NCBI GenBank assembly: GCA_041390145.1
Contig: JAWKQM010000004.1
Location: forward strand, 223,086 to 287,085
DNA: 64,000 bases
Direction: 5' to 3'
DNA from: Gemmatimonadales bacterium
Lineage (GTDB): Bacteria; Gemmatimonadota; Gemmatimonadetes; Gemmatimonadales; GWC2-71-9
Numbering within the stretch: the stretch's first letter is position 1; the number at the start of each line of letters is the position of its first letter. This document shows, piece by piece, positions 8,420 to 16,119 of the stretch. A model generated the notes under the pieces. The model saw only the letters and a program-made list of their open reading frames with translations. It did not search any database and had not been told where the DNA came from. The position numbers and the translations under genes are program-made.

Positions 8420-10291
8420 GTGATTGATTCTGTCACGCTCCGTCGACTGACGGAGTTTTCGCGCTCCCTGCTCACCGCCCGCGAGGAACCGCAGGTGGTC
8501 GTCCGGTTGGGGGAGGCCCTCCGGGCCCTCCTGCCGGACGCCGTGGTGGCGACCGCCATGTACGACAGGCACCGCGCAATCCTCGTGCCCATCCCCGTGC
8601 CAACGGAAGATCGCACCACTTCGCAGCCTCCCCTCGAGGCGGCGTTGGCCGGCCCGATCGAGAGTGGCAGCGCCGAGGGGACTTGGGTGGCGGCGCCCAT
8701 CGTCGTGGATGGAAACGCGGTCGGCGCCGCCGCGCTGTTGATCCGCGGCCGCACGGTCGCGCCGGCCGACCGGGTGGTGCTGGCGTCCTACCTCGAAACG
8801 GCCTCCCTCGCGGTGGAGACACTGCGTCGCGAAGCTTCGCACGAGGAGGCGCGCCGCTCCTGGGAACGACTGGTCGATGCCGTGCCGTATGCCCTCTGCC
8901 TGGTCGATGGGCAGGGCCGGGCACGCCGGGCCAACCGTGCGTTTGCCGACTTGGTGCATGCCCCGACCACGGCCATCGCAGGCCGGCCCTGGCTGGCCCT
9001 GGTACCGCCGGCGTGGGGCGAGGGAGTTGCCGCCGCCCTCGCGACCCCCGGCACCGCTGGCGAAGTGCAATTGCGCGCCGGCGTGCGCACCTTCGCCGTC
9101 AGCGCCTACCTCATCGGGCATCTGCCGGGCGATGCGGTCCTCGTCTTCGAAGACCAGACCGATCGCCGCCGCCTGCAGGATCAACTGATTCAATCTGAGA
9201 AGATGTCGGCGATTGGACAACTGATCGCCGGTATCGCCCACGACCTGAACAACCCCCTCGCCTCGGTCATCGGGTTCGCGGACTTCCTGCTGGAGGGCCG
9301 CGACGTTCCCCCGCCCCTGGTCGAGCCGGTCCGCGTCATCCAGCAGGAGGCCGAGCGCGCCGCCAATATCGTGCGGAACCTGCTGAACTTCGCACGGAAG
9401 CAGGACCACGCCCGCCGTGCCATCGGGTTGGAGCCGCTGCTCAACGCCACGATCACCCTGCTCCGCACCCAGATGGTCTCCCGTCGTGTCGAGGTGCTCC
9501 TCGACGTCGAGGAAGGCCTCCCCGCCATCGACGCCGACGTGGGCCAGGTGCAGCAGGTCTTCGTCAACCTCATCAACAACGCGGCGCACGCGATTGAATC
9601 CGCCGGCCGCGCCGGGCGGGTCGTCGTGCGCGCCCGTCCCTGGCGGGACGGCGTGGCCGTGGAAGTCAGCGACGACGGCCCGGGCATGACGGCCGCGGTG
9701 GCGGCCCAGGTCTTCGAGCCGTTCTTCACCACCAAGCCCGAGGGCCAGGGCACCGGGCTCGGGCTCTCCATCTGCCAGGGCATCGTCAAGGAGCACGGCG
9801 GACGGATCGTGCTCTCGACCGCGCCGGGCCAGGGCGCGCGCTTTACCGTCGAACTGCCGCGGAGCAACCGAAGCGCCGTGGACCCGATCCCACCACCGGC
9901 GGAGACCAGCACCCCACCGCTGCGGATCCTGGTCATCGACGACGAACCGCACATCCTGCACTATATGCGCGCCACGCTCGAGGCGTGGGGGCACGGCGTG
10001 GAAGTGGCGGGCGACGGCGAGGAAGGGCTCGTGCTGGCGGCCGACGGCGACTTCGACCTGATCATCTCCGACCTGCGGATGCCGCGGCTCACCGGGCGCG
10101 AGTTCTTCGAGGCGCTCAACCGACGCAATCCCGAGGCGGCCAGCCGCGTGGTGTTCAGCACCGGCGACACCGTGCACGGCGACACCACCGCGTTTCTCGA
10201 ATCGCAGGCACACCCGTTCCTGAACAAGCCGTTCAGCCTCGCCGAGCTGCGGGCGCTCCTCGCCCGCGCGGTGCCGACGCCGCCGGCATGA
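8420..10291 (+). CDS. Hybrid sensor histidine kinase (GAF-like, PAS, HisKA, HATPase, REC)
   Basis: A 623-residue cytoplasmic kinase. A GAF-like domain covers about residues 10-140 and a PAS domain 148-250. The HisKA box GIAHDLNNPL has the phospho-acceptor His 274, followed by the N box (NLINNAAHAIE), the G1 box DDGPGM, the F box FEPFFTTK and the G2 box GTGLGLS. A C-terminal receiver has its acidic pair in VIDDEP and the phospho-acceptor Asp 551 (SDLRMP). The HDLNNPLASVIGF motif is of the NtrB-like HPK4 type. No membrane segment is visible and there is no output domain, so signal must pass to a separate partner. The stop overlaps the next start by ATGA. Confidence 0.93.
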   Translation: MIDSVTLRRLTEFSRSLLTAREEPQVVVRLGEALRALLPDAVVATAMYDRHRAILVPIPVPTEDRTTSQPPLEAALAGPIESGSAEGTWVAAPIVVDGNAVGAAALLIRGRTVAPADRVVLASYLETASLAVETLRREASHEEARRSWERLVDAVPYALCLVDGQGRARRANRAFADLVHAPTTAIAGRPWLALVPPAWGEGVAAALATPGTAGEVQLRAGVRTFAVSAYLIGHLPGDAVLVFEDQTDRRRLQDQLIQSEKMSAIGQLIAGIAHDLNNPLASVIGFADFLLEGRDVPPPLVEPVRVIQQEAERAANIVRNLLNFARKQDHARRAIGLEPLLNATITLLRTQMVSRRVEVLLDVEEGLPAIDADVGQVQQVFVNLINNAAHAIESAGRAGRVVVRARPWRDGVAVEVSDDGPGMTAAVAAQVFEPFFTTKPEGQGTGLGLSICQGIVKEHGGRIVLSTAPGQGARFTVELPRSNRSAVDPIPPPAETSTPPLRILVIDDEPHILHYMRATLEAWGHGVEVAGDGEEGLVLAADGDFDLIISDLRMPRLTGREFFEALNRRNPEAASRVVFSTGDTVHGDTTAFLESQAHPFLNKPFSLAELRALLARAVPTPPA

Positions 10292-11358
10292 GCATGCGCG
10301 TCGTCCATGTCGCCTCAGGACGCGAGTGGCGAGGGGGGCAGCGGCAGGTCTGGCTGCTCGCGCGCGCACTGGCGCGGCAATCCGATGTCGCCCAGGTCGT
10401 CGTCACCGGCCGTGGAAGTGAGCTGGCGCGGCGGCTCGAGGCGGCCGGGGTGCCCACGGTGGCGCCCACCTGGAGCGGGGCGCTGGACGCGCGCGCGCTG
10501 TTCGCCACCCTGCGCGCCGCCGACCGGCGCAGCATTCTGCACGCCCACGACAGCCACGCCCTCACCCTCGCCGGGCTCGCGTCGTTCGTCACCAGCCACG
10601 CCCTAGTCGCCACCCGACGGGTGGACGTACCCCTGCGCCGCACCGGATTCTGGCATCGCGCCGACCGGATCATCGCCGTGTCCGGGGCGGTGGAGGCGGC
10701 GCTGACCGCGCGGGGCGTGCCCGCATCGAAAATCGCCGTCGTCCACGACGGCATTCCGGTCGCGGAAGTCGCCGCCATTCCCCCGGAAGACCTCCGCCCC
10801 AGACTTGGACTCGCCCCGGGCACGCCGCTAGTAATCACCACCGGGGCGCTGGTTGGGGTGAAGGACCACGCGACGCTGATCCGGGCCGCGAGCATCGCGG
10901 CTGGGCGCCGCCCAGACCTGCACTGGGCCATCGCCGGCGAGGGACACCTCCGCGCCTCCCTCGAGGGGCTGATTGCAGAGCTTGGGCTCGGCGGCCGCGT
11001 GCACCTCCTGGGGGACGTGCCCGACGCGGCACGGTTCGTGGCCCTCGCCGACCTGTTCGTGATGTCCTCGATTCGCGAAGGACTCGGCACATCCGTGCTC
11101 GAGGCGATGGCCCTGGGAACCCCGATCGTCGGGACCCGGGCGGGGGGAATCGCCGGGTTGCTGGAGGGCGGCGCGGGTCGGCTGGTGCCGCCCAGGGAGC
11201 CCGCGGCACTGGCCACAGCTGTCCTGGAGTTGCTGGACGACCCCACGGCACGGGCCGCTCTGGCGGCACGGGGACGCGAGACGGTCCGCCAGTACGGCGA
11301 CGAAAGGATGGCCGAGGGCGTCTTACGGGTATATCGTTCCCTCACTTCAGACCGATGA
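10288..11358 (+). CDS. GT4-family glycosyltransferase
   Basis: A 356-residue GT-B glycosyltransferase. The C-terminal Glycos_transf_1 domain has VITTGALVGVKDHATLIRA near the middle and the donor-binding SSIREGLGTSVLEAMALGTP segment, where the two Glu residues of the EX7E motif sit. The N-terminal half contains the acceptor-side HAHDSHALTLAGL. Such enzymes transfer sugars from nucleotide donors to lipopolysaccharide, exopolysaccharide or lipid acceptors; the donor cannot be told. The start ATG 10288 overlaps the kinase stop (ATGA), so the gene is translationally coupled to a signalling protein and followed by another glycosyltransferase. Confidence 0.9.
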   Translation: MSMRVVHVASGREWRGGQRQVWLLARALARQSDVAQVVVTGRGSELARRLEAAGVPTVAPTWSGALDARALFATLRAADRRSILHAHDSHALTLAGLASFVTSHALVATRRVDVPLRRTGFWHRADRIIAVSGAVEAALTARGVPASKIAVVHDGIPVAEVAAIPPEDLRPRLGLAPGTPLVITTGALVGVKDHATLIRAASIAAGRRPDLHWAIAGEGHLRASLEGLIAELGLGGRVHLLGDVPDAARFVALADLFVMSSIREGLGTSVLEAMALGTPIVGTRAGGIAGLLEGGAGRLVPPREPAALATAVLELLDDPTARAALAARGRETVRQYGDERMAEGVLRVYRSLTSDR

Positions 11359-11364
11359 TGAGCA

Positions 11365-12105
11365 ATGCTTTATATCTGCATACCGAGCCGCAATGAAGCG
11401 CCCACTGTCGGCCTCCTCCTCTGGAAGATCCGGCAGGTGTTCGCGTCCACTCCCCGCGAGTACCAGTTGCTCGTGGGGGACGACGCGTCCACCGATGCCA
11501 CCCGGGAGGTCCTGGCGCCCTACGCGAAGGTTCTGCCGCTGACCATCCTCCGGACGGAGAAGCACCAGGGGTATGCGCGCACTCTCGAGCGCCTCCTCAG
11601 GCATGCTGTCGCCCTCAGCGACCGCCCCCGGCGGGACTCGGCGGTCGTGCTGCGAGCCGACTTCCTGCACGATCCGGCCACGATTCCCGAACTGCTGAAG
11701 AAGTTTGACAGCGGCGCGGACCTGATCGTGGCCGAGAGCCAGGGCGACGGGGCCCCGACCCGTGGGCACCGCTGGCTCCGTCGCTATGCGCCGCTGTTGC
11801 TGCGCCGTCGGGTGCGTGTTCCCGGTGTCCGCGACACCGCCTCCGGCTTCCTGGCCATGCGGCTCAGCGTGGCCAAAGACGCCCTTCCGGGCGACGGCGC
11901 CGTCCTCACCGCCGACGGATGGGCGGCGAATGCCGAGCTGATCGCACGGGCAGCCGCGGTGTCCCGCCGAGTCGAGGGCGTGCCGACACGGGAACGCTAC
12001 GACCTCCTGCAGCGGCCCATCGAGGGTGACCCGTGGGCCGCGGCCAAGGCGCTGTGGCGCACTGCCGGCCGGCTACGGCTCCCTGCCACCGCGGCGGGTC
12101 GATGA
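11365..12105 (+). CDS. GT2-family glycosyltransferase with altered DxD motif
   Basis: The 246-residue protein has the GT-A fold of family 2: the N-terminal nucleotide-binding strand MLYICIPSRNEAPTVG, the DDASTDAT motif near residue 40, and the region where DPM1-like enzymes have DADxQHDP. Here that reads RADFLHDP, so the first Asp of the metal-binding DxD is Arg while the second Asp and HDP remain. The enzyme may be active with altered metal use, or inactive. No C-terminal membrane segments are seen. It follows the GT4 gene by six bases and overlaps the next start by ATGA. Confidence 0.82.
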   Translation: MLYICIPSRNEAPTVGLLLWKIRQVFASTPREYQLLVGDDASTDATREVLAPYAKVLPLTILRTEKHQGYARTLERLLRHAVALSDRPRRDSAVVLRADFLHDPATIPELLKKFDSGADLIVAESQGDGAPTRGHRWLRRYAPLLLRRRVRVPGVRDTASGFLAMRLSVAKDALPGDGAVLTADGWAANAELIARAAAVSRRVEGVPTRERYDLLQRPIEGDPWAAAKALWRTAGRLRLPATAAGR

Positions 12106-12872
12106 TCGGCGTCGCGCTTCTCCTCGCTCTGCAGGCGCCGCTCGCGGCGCCCCCGGCGCCGCAAGCCACCACGCCTGCCTACCCCTTTGCCGTCGGCGAG
12201 CGGCTGACGTATTCCGCAAAGCTCGGCATCCTGACCCTCGGCGAGGGCCATGTCGAGGTGGCCCGCCGGGATACGGTGCGGGGCGTCGAGGCCTTCGTGT
12301 TCCAGTTCACGCTGGCAGGCGGCGTCCCCATCTACAGCCTCGATGACACGCTGGAGTCGTGGACCGGCGTCGACGACCTGCTGTCCCGGCGGTTTGTGCA
12401 ACGCCAGTTCGAAGGGGGCAAGACCCGCTTCCGGCACTATGAAATCTTCCCGGACTCCGGCCTCTACCACGAACTCTCCCGGAACAAGACCGGGCTCTCG
12501 TCGCAGTTCCCCATCGACGATGCCGCATTCCTCTACTTCGTCCGGGTGACGCCGCTCGAGGTCGGGAAGACGTACGAGTTCGACAGGTATTTTCGGAAGG
12601 AGCTGAATCCCGTCGTGCTGAAGGTGCACAAGCGGGAGGAGATGGAACTCCCCGACGGATCGAAGGTCCAGTGCCTCGTGGTACAGCCGATCGTGGGGGA
12701 AAAGGGCAGCCTCTTCGGACGGCAGTCCGACACCAGGGTCTGGCTGACGGACGACGAACGCCGCATCCCGGTCCAGATCCGGATTCGCTTCCCCTTCGGC
12801 ACCATCACGATGCGCCTGAAGGAGATGCAGTTGCCACCGCTCCCGGCGGCGGGCGACGGCTCCCCGACATGA
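12102..12872 (+). CDS. DUF3108 domain secreted protein
   Basis: A 256-residue protein with a short hydrophobic N-terminus and an APAPQA-like cleavage area, so probably exported. The body matches the DUF3108 pattern: an opening PFAVGERLTYSAKLGILTLG, a middle EVGKTYEFDRYF and a closing RVWLTDDERRIPVQIRIRFP. DUF3108 proteins are periplasmic beta-rich proteins of unknown role. The ATG 12102 overlaps the glycosyltransferase stop and its own stop overlaps the next ATG, so five genes from the kinase onward form one coupled run. Confidence 0.8.
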   Translation: MIGVALLLALQAPLAAPPAPQATTPAYPFAVGERLTYSAKLGILTLGEGHVEVARRDTVRGVEAFVFQFTLAGGVPIYSLDDTLESWTGVDDLLSRRFVQRQFEGGKTRFRHYEIFPDSGLYHELSRNKTGLSSQFPIDDAAFLYFVRVTPLEVGKTYEFDRYFRKELNPVVLKVHKREEMELPDGSKVQCLVVQPIVGEKGSLFGRQSDTRVWLTDDERRIPVQIRIRFPFGTITMRLKEMQLPPLPAAGDGSPT

Positions 12873-13822
12873 CCTACCGCGAACCGGACCTGACGAAGAT
12901 TCGGACCGTCCCGGTCGCGAACCGGGCCAACAAGGTCGAACCGGGACTGCTTGCCCATCCACCAAAGGGCGACCGCTCCTTCGGCGCCTTCCTCAACAGC
13001 CTGCCGGATGTTCTCGCCGCCCGCGACCTCCGCACGACGGCCGACGCCGTGGCGGGCGCGGCACGCAACGGGCGCGGGGTGGTCCTCCTGCTCGGCGGCC
13101 ACGTGATCAAGGTCGGCCTGGGCCCGCTCGTGGCCGACTGGATCCGGCGCGGCATCGTCACCCACGTGGCGATGAACGGCGCGGCGGCCATCCACGATTT
13201 CGAGCTGGCCGCCTTTGGCGGAACGAGCGAGGACGTGGCGGCCGGACTTGCCGACGGCACCTTCGGCATGGCCGAGGAGACGGGACGGGAAATGAACGCG
13301 GCCATCGGCGCCGCTGCCAAGGCCGACATGGGGATGGGAGAGGGGCTCGCCGCGCACCTGGCGGCACTCAAGGAGCGCCCCGGCAACGACGTTTCGGTCC
13401 TGCTGGCGTGCCTCCGGCACCACATCCCGGTGACCGTGCACACCGCCGTCGGCGCCGAGATCATCCACCAGCACCCGACGGCCGATGGCGCCGCCATGGG
13501 TGCCACCAGCCATCGTGACTTCCTGCGGCTGGCCGGGTCGCTTCCCGACATTGACGACGGAGGCGTCGTCATGAATTGGGGGAGCGCCGTGATCATGCCC
13601 GAGGTCTTCCTCAAGGCGCTGACCGTGGCGCGGAATCTTGGCGGGGGCAAGCCGACGCACTTCCTGGCCGCCGACTTCGACATGCAACGGCACTATCGGC
13701 CGCGGATGAACGTGGTGCAGCGCCCCACGCTCGCCGGGGGGACGGGAATCCAACTCACCGGCCACCACGAGTTGATGTTCCCTATGCTCTATTGGGCGGT
13801 ACTCGAGCAGTTGCCGGCGTAG
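12869..13822 (+). CDS. Conserved protein, possibly deoxyhypusine-synthase-like fold
   Basis: The 317-residue soluble protein has Rossmann-like glycine motifs (VVLLLGGHVIKVGLGPLVAD, NLGGGKPTHFLAADFD) and conserved-looking polar sites such as MNGAAAIHDFE and HTAVGAEIIHQHP. The layout, especially a central RHHIPVTVHTAVGAE segment, reminds me of deoxyhypusine-synthase-like proteins, but the classical lysine-centred active site is not obvious and I do not assign a reaction. The ATG 12869 overlaps the DUF3108 stop. The end lies before a hairpin terminator shared with the convergent small membrane gene. Confidence 0.6.
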   Translation: MTYREPDLTKIRTVPVANRANKVEPGLLAHPPKGDRSFGAFLNSLPDVLAARDLRTTADAVAGAARNGRGVVLLLGGHVIKVGLGPLVADWIRRGIVTHVAMNGAAAIHDFELAAFGGTSEDVAAGLADGTFGMAEETGREMNAAIGAAAKADMGMGEGLAAHLAALKERPGNDVSVLLACLRHHIPVTVHTAVGAEIIHQHPTADGAAMGATSHRDFLRLAGSLPDIDDGGVVMNWGSAVIMPEVFLKALTVARNLGGGKPTHFLAADFDMQRHYRPRMNVVQRPTLAGGTGIQLTGHHELMFPMLYWAVLEQLPA

Positions 13823-13845
13823 GTCCGCGGGTCCCCGGAACGCAA

Positions 13846-13872
13846 GACGCGCCCGGGAGCACCGGGCGCGTC
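13846..13872. terminator. Bidirectional hairpin between convergent genes
   Basis: GACGCGCCCGG and CCGGGCGCGTC form an 11-bp perfect stem around a 5-base loop (GAGCA). It sits between the stop at 13822 and the stop of the convergent gene at 13899. There is no U-run, so termination may be only partly intrinsic. Confidence 0.65.
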
Positions 13873-13898
13873 AGGACCTGAAGGAGTTCCGTTGCGAA

Positions 13899-14114
13899 TC
13901 AGGCGGCTGGTTTGCCTGAAATCGTCTCTTTCACCTTGTCCGCCGTGCTGGGGCTGAACACACGCAGGACGAGGTAGATGATGAAGCCCCAGAAGGCGAA
14001 GTAGATGATCGTACCGACGAGGCTCAGGAAGATGCCGAACACGGAGCCGAGCAGCTTCAAGACGATCATGGCAATCACTGCAAACGCTGCGAAGCCTGTA
14101 ATTGAGCGGATCAT
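13899..14114 (-). CDS. Small two-helix membrane protein
   Basis: The 71-residue product begins MIRSITGFAAFAVIAMIVLK and contains two hydrophobic segments (about residues 5-25 and 30-52) followed by a short charged tail ending in KPAA. No family motif is recognised. The ATG 14114 follows a plausible ribosome binding site (GAAGGGG on the reverse strand, about 6 bases before). It stands alone, with a terminator beyond its stop and a divergent oxidoreductase gene upstream. Confidence 0.65.
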   Translation of the reverse strand: MIRSITGFAAFAVIAMIVLKLLGSVFGIFLSLVGTIIYFAFWGFIIYLVLRVFSPSTADKVKETISGKPAA

Positions 14115-14187
14115 GGTGCACCCCTTCAGGTTGACGGTCGTGGCACCTATACGCCCGGATGTTTCAAAAAGTTTCGTGGAGCTGTAA

Positions 14188-15297
14188 GTGACTACTGTAT
14201 TTGATGTTATCGTTGTCGGTGGAGGCGCAATCGGCGCCGCCTGTGCCCGGGAACTGGCACGGGCCGGTCGTTCTGTGGCCTTCATGGACCCCGATGGCGA
14301 CGAGGGCCAGGCGTGGCGCGCCGCGGCCGGCATGTTGGCACCCGAGGTCGAAACCCGGGACAGCGACGATCCGACCGTCGCGCTCGGGGTGGCCGGGCGG
14401 GATCGTCTCGTCGTCCTGGCGGAGCGGTTGAAGGAGTCGATCGGCGCAGATATCGGGCTTTGCCAGGATGGGATAGCCCACGCGGCGTTCGACGAGGCCG
14501 ACGAGACCCTGTTGCGGGCCCGGGTGGCGCACCAGCGCCAGCAATCGCTGCACGTCGACTGGCTCGATGCCGAGGAGGCTCGCACCCGTTGGCCCTGGCT
14601 GGGACCGGCCCGCGGTGCGCTGTGGGCGCCTGCCGGCGGGGGCGTCGATCCGCAGCGACTGGTCGAGGCGCTCCGCACCGACGCGGTGCGGCTGGGCGCC
14701 AAGCTCATCAAGGACCGCGTGGTGGCCATCGAGCGGCACGGCGACAAGGTCGCCGCGGTGCGTGGGGCCGAACGGTACGCTGCGCTGGACGTCGTCATCG
14801 CGGCCGGCGCGTGGTCGGGCATGATCGAGGGGCTGCCCCGCCCGCTGGCCGTCGCGCCGGTGCGGGGCGAGATGGCGGCGCTCCCGGCACCCGAGGGGAT
14901 GGGACGTGCCATCGTCTACGGCAAGGGGGCCTACCTGATGGGCCGCGGCGATGAGGTGACGGTCGGCTCGACCATGGAATACGCCGGCTTCAATAACGAG
15001 GTCACCGCCGCCGGGCTCGCGCGGATCTTCGCCGGGGCGAGCCAGCTCTGTCCTGCCCTCGCCAAGTCGCCGGTGACCCGCACCTGGTCGGGCCTCCGCC
15101 CGGTGTCCGCCGACGGCCTCCCACTGCTCGGCCGGGATCCGTCGCTGAACGGGCTCTGGTACGCGACCGGGCACGGCCGGAACGGCATTCTCCTCTCCGG
15201 CATCACCGGCGTCCTCATCCGGCAGCTGATCGTCGGGGAACCGACGGTCATCGAGGACCTGCACGCTTTCGACCCCGGCCGGTTCTGGAAGTGGTGA
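14188..15297 (+). CDS. thiO: ThiO-like glycine oxidase / FAD-dependent amine oxidase
   Basis: A 369-residue DAO-family flavoprotein. The N-terminal FAD-binding motif is VIVVGGGAIGAACARELA, and the C-terminal part has the ThiO-like WSGLRPVSADGLPLLG and YATGHGRNGILLSG motifs. GHGRNGIL is typical of glycine oxidase, which makes dehydroglycine for the thiazole of thiamine. No other thiamine gene and no TPP riboswitch is near, so a general D-amino acid or sarcosine-type oxidase is also possible. Translation starts at GTG 14188; its stop overlaps the next start. Confidence 0.8.
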   Translation: MTTVFDVIVVGGGAIGAACARELARAGRSVAFMDPDGDEGQAWRAAAGMLAPEVETRDSDDPTVALGVAGRDRLVVLAERLKESIGADIGLCQDGIAHAAFDEADETLLRARVAHQRQQSLHVDWLDAEEARTRWPWLGPARGALWAPAGGGVDPQRLVEALRTDAVRLGAKLIKDRVVAIERHGDKVAAVRGAERYAALDVVIAAGAWSGMIEGLPRPLAVAPVRGEMAALPAPEGMGRAIVYGKGAYLMGRGDEVTVGSTMEYAGFNNEVTAAGLARIFAGASQLCPALAKSPVTRTWSGLRPVSADGLPLLGRDPSLNGLWYATGHGRNGILLSGITGVLIRQLIVGEPTVIEDLHAFDPGRFWKW

Positions 15298-16118
15298 GGC
15301 CAGCCGCCGCCGCGCTGCTGCTCCTGACCCTCGCGTCGGGCAGCGTCGAGGCCCAGGGATCTTCCTCGCTCGGGGCGGAGCGCAAGGCGTACGCCGATTG
15401 GCTGACCACGGCCGCGACTTCCCCACTGGCAGCCGTCGCGATGCAGCGCCTCAGCGGCATGGTCACCCTCGGGCCGGACACCGCAGATATCCCGCTTCCA
15501 GGCTTCGGGCCGGCGTCAGTGACGGAGCGAAAGGGAGCGGTCACCTACCAGGGCCCTGACGGGAAGAGCCGCCTGCTCCCGAAGGGACGACCCATCGCCA
15601 TGCCCCCATGGACACTGCAGGTCATCGGGGGTGGGCGCAGCCCGGTGCTCCTGGTGTACGGCAAGCCGGGGGGCACGGTCCCAGGATGGTATGCGGTCAA
15701 CCCGCAGCTCACATTCACCGTGCCGCTGGAGGCCGCCACGCCGCCCTCGCGTCGGCGGGTGCTGACGCTCGACGGCATCGATGTCGAAGGAGAGACGGTC
15801 GGCTACGTCTCGGTGACCATCGGAGGCGCCACCACCCGGCTGCTGGTCATGCGGTTGCCGATCCCTGGGACCGAAGAGACCGAACTGCAGGTCTATTTCC
15901 GGGACCAATCCAACGACCACGGCACCTACCCTGCTGGTCGGTTCGTGGAACTCACGCCGACCTCCACCGGCGCCTACCGCATCGACTTCAACCGCGCCCG
16001 CAACCCCTTCTGCGCCTACAGCTCGGTGTACCCCTGCCCAGTACCCTGGTCCGGCAACACCATTCCCGCATCAATCGAGGCAGGCGAGAAGTACCTGCCC
16101 TCCAAGCCTGGGAGCTAG
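15291..16118 (+). CDS. DUF1684 family secreted protein
   Basis: The 275-residue protein has a clear signal peptide (RPAAAALLLLTLASGSVEAQ) and the DUF1684 C-terminal signature: DFNRARNPFCAYSSVYPCP, then a conserved IPASIEAGEKYLP end. The role of DUF1684 is unknown. The start is one of two adjacent GTG codons (15291 or 15294) that overlap the end of the ThiO gene. A run of upstream and downstream genes for exported proteins suggests an envelope-related cluster. Confidence 0.85.
   Translation: MVRPAAAALLLLTLASGSVEAQGSSSLGAERKAYADWLTTAATSPLAAVAMQRLSGMVTLGPDTADIPLPGFGPASVTERKGAVTYQGPDGKSRLLPKGRPIAMPPWTLQVIGGGRSPVLLVYGKPGGTVPGWYAVNPQLTFTVPLEAATPPSRRRVLTLDGIDVEGETVGYVSVTIGGATTRLLVMRLPIPGTEETELQVYFRDQSNDHGTYPAGRFVELTPTSTGAYRIDFNRARNPFCAYSSVYPCPVPWSGNTIPASIEAGEKYLPSKPGS
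16110..16113 (+). promoter_or_regulatory. Ribosome binding site in front of CTG start
   Basis: GGAG lies six bases before CTG 16120 and inside the last codons of the DUF1684 gene. It is the main local evidence that translation begins at CTG. Confidence 0.4.
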
Positions 16119-16119
16119 C

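Noticed and set aside
14115..14187. TPP riboswitch upstream of thiO
   Set aside because: The gap is only 73 bases and shows no THI-box-like CTGAGA or similar element.
14164..15426. A 420-residue minus-strand frame opposite thiO
   Set aside because: It reads opposite a clear FAD enzyme and lacks any motif.
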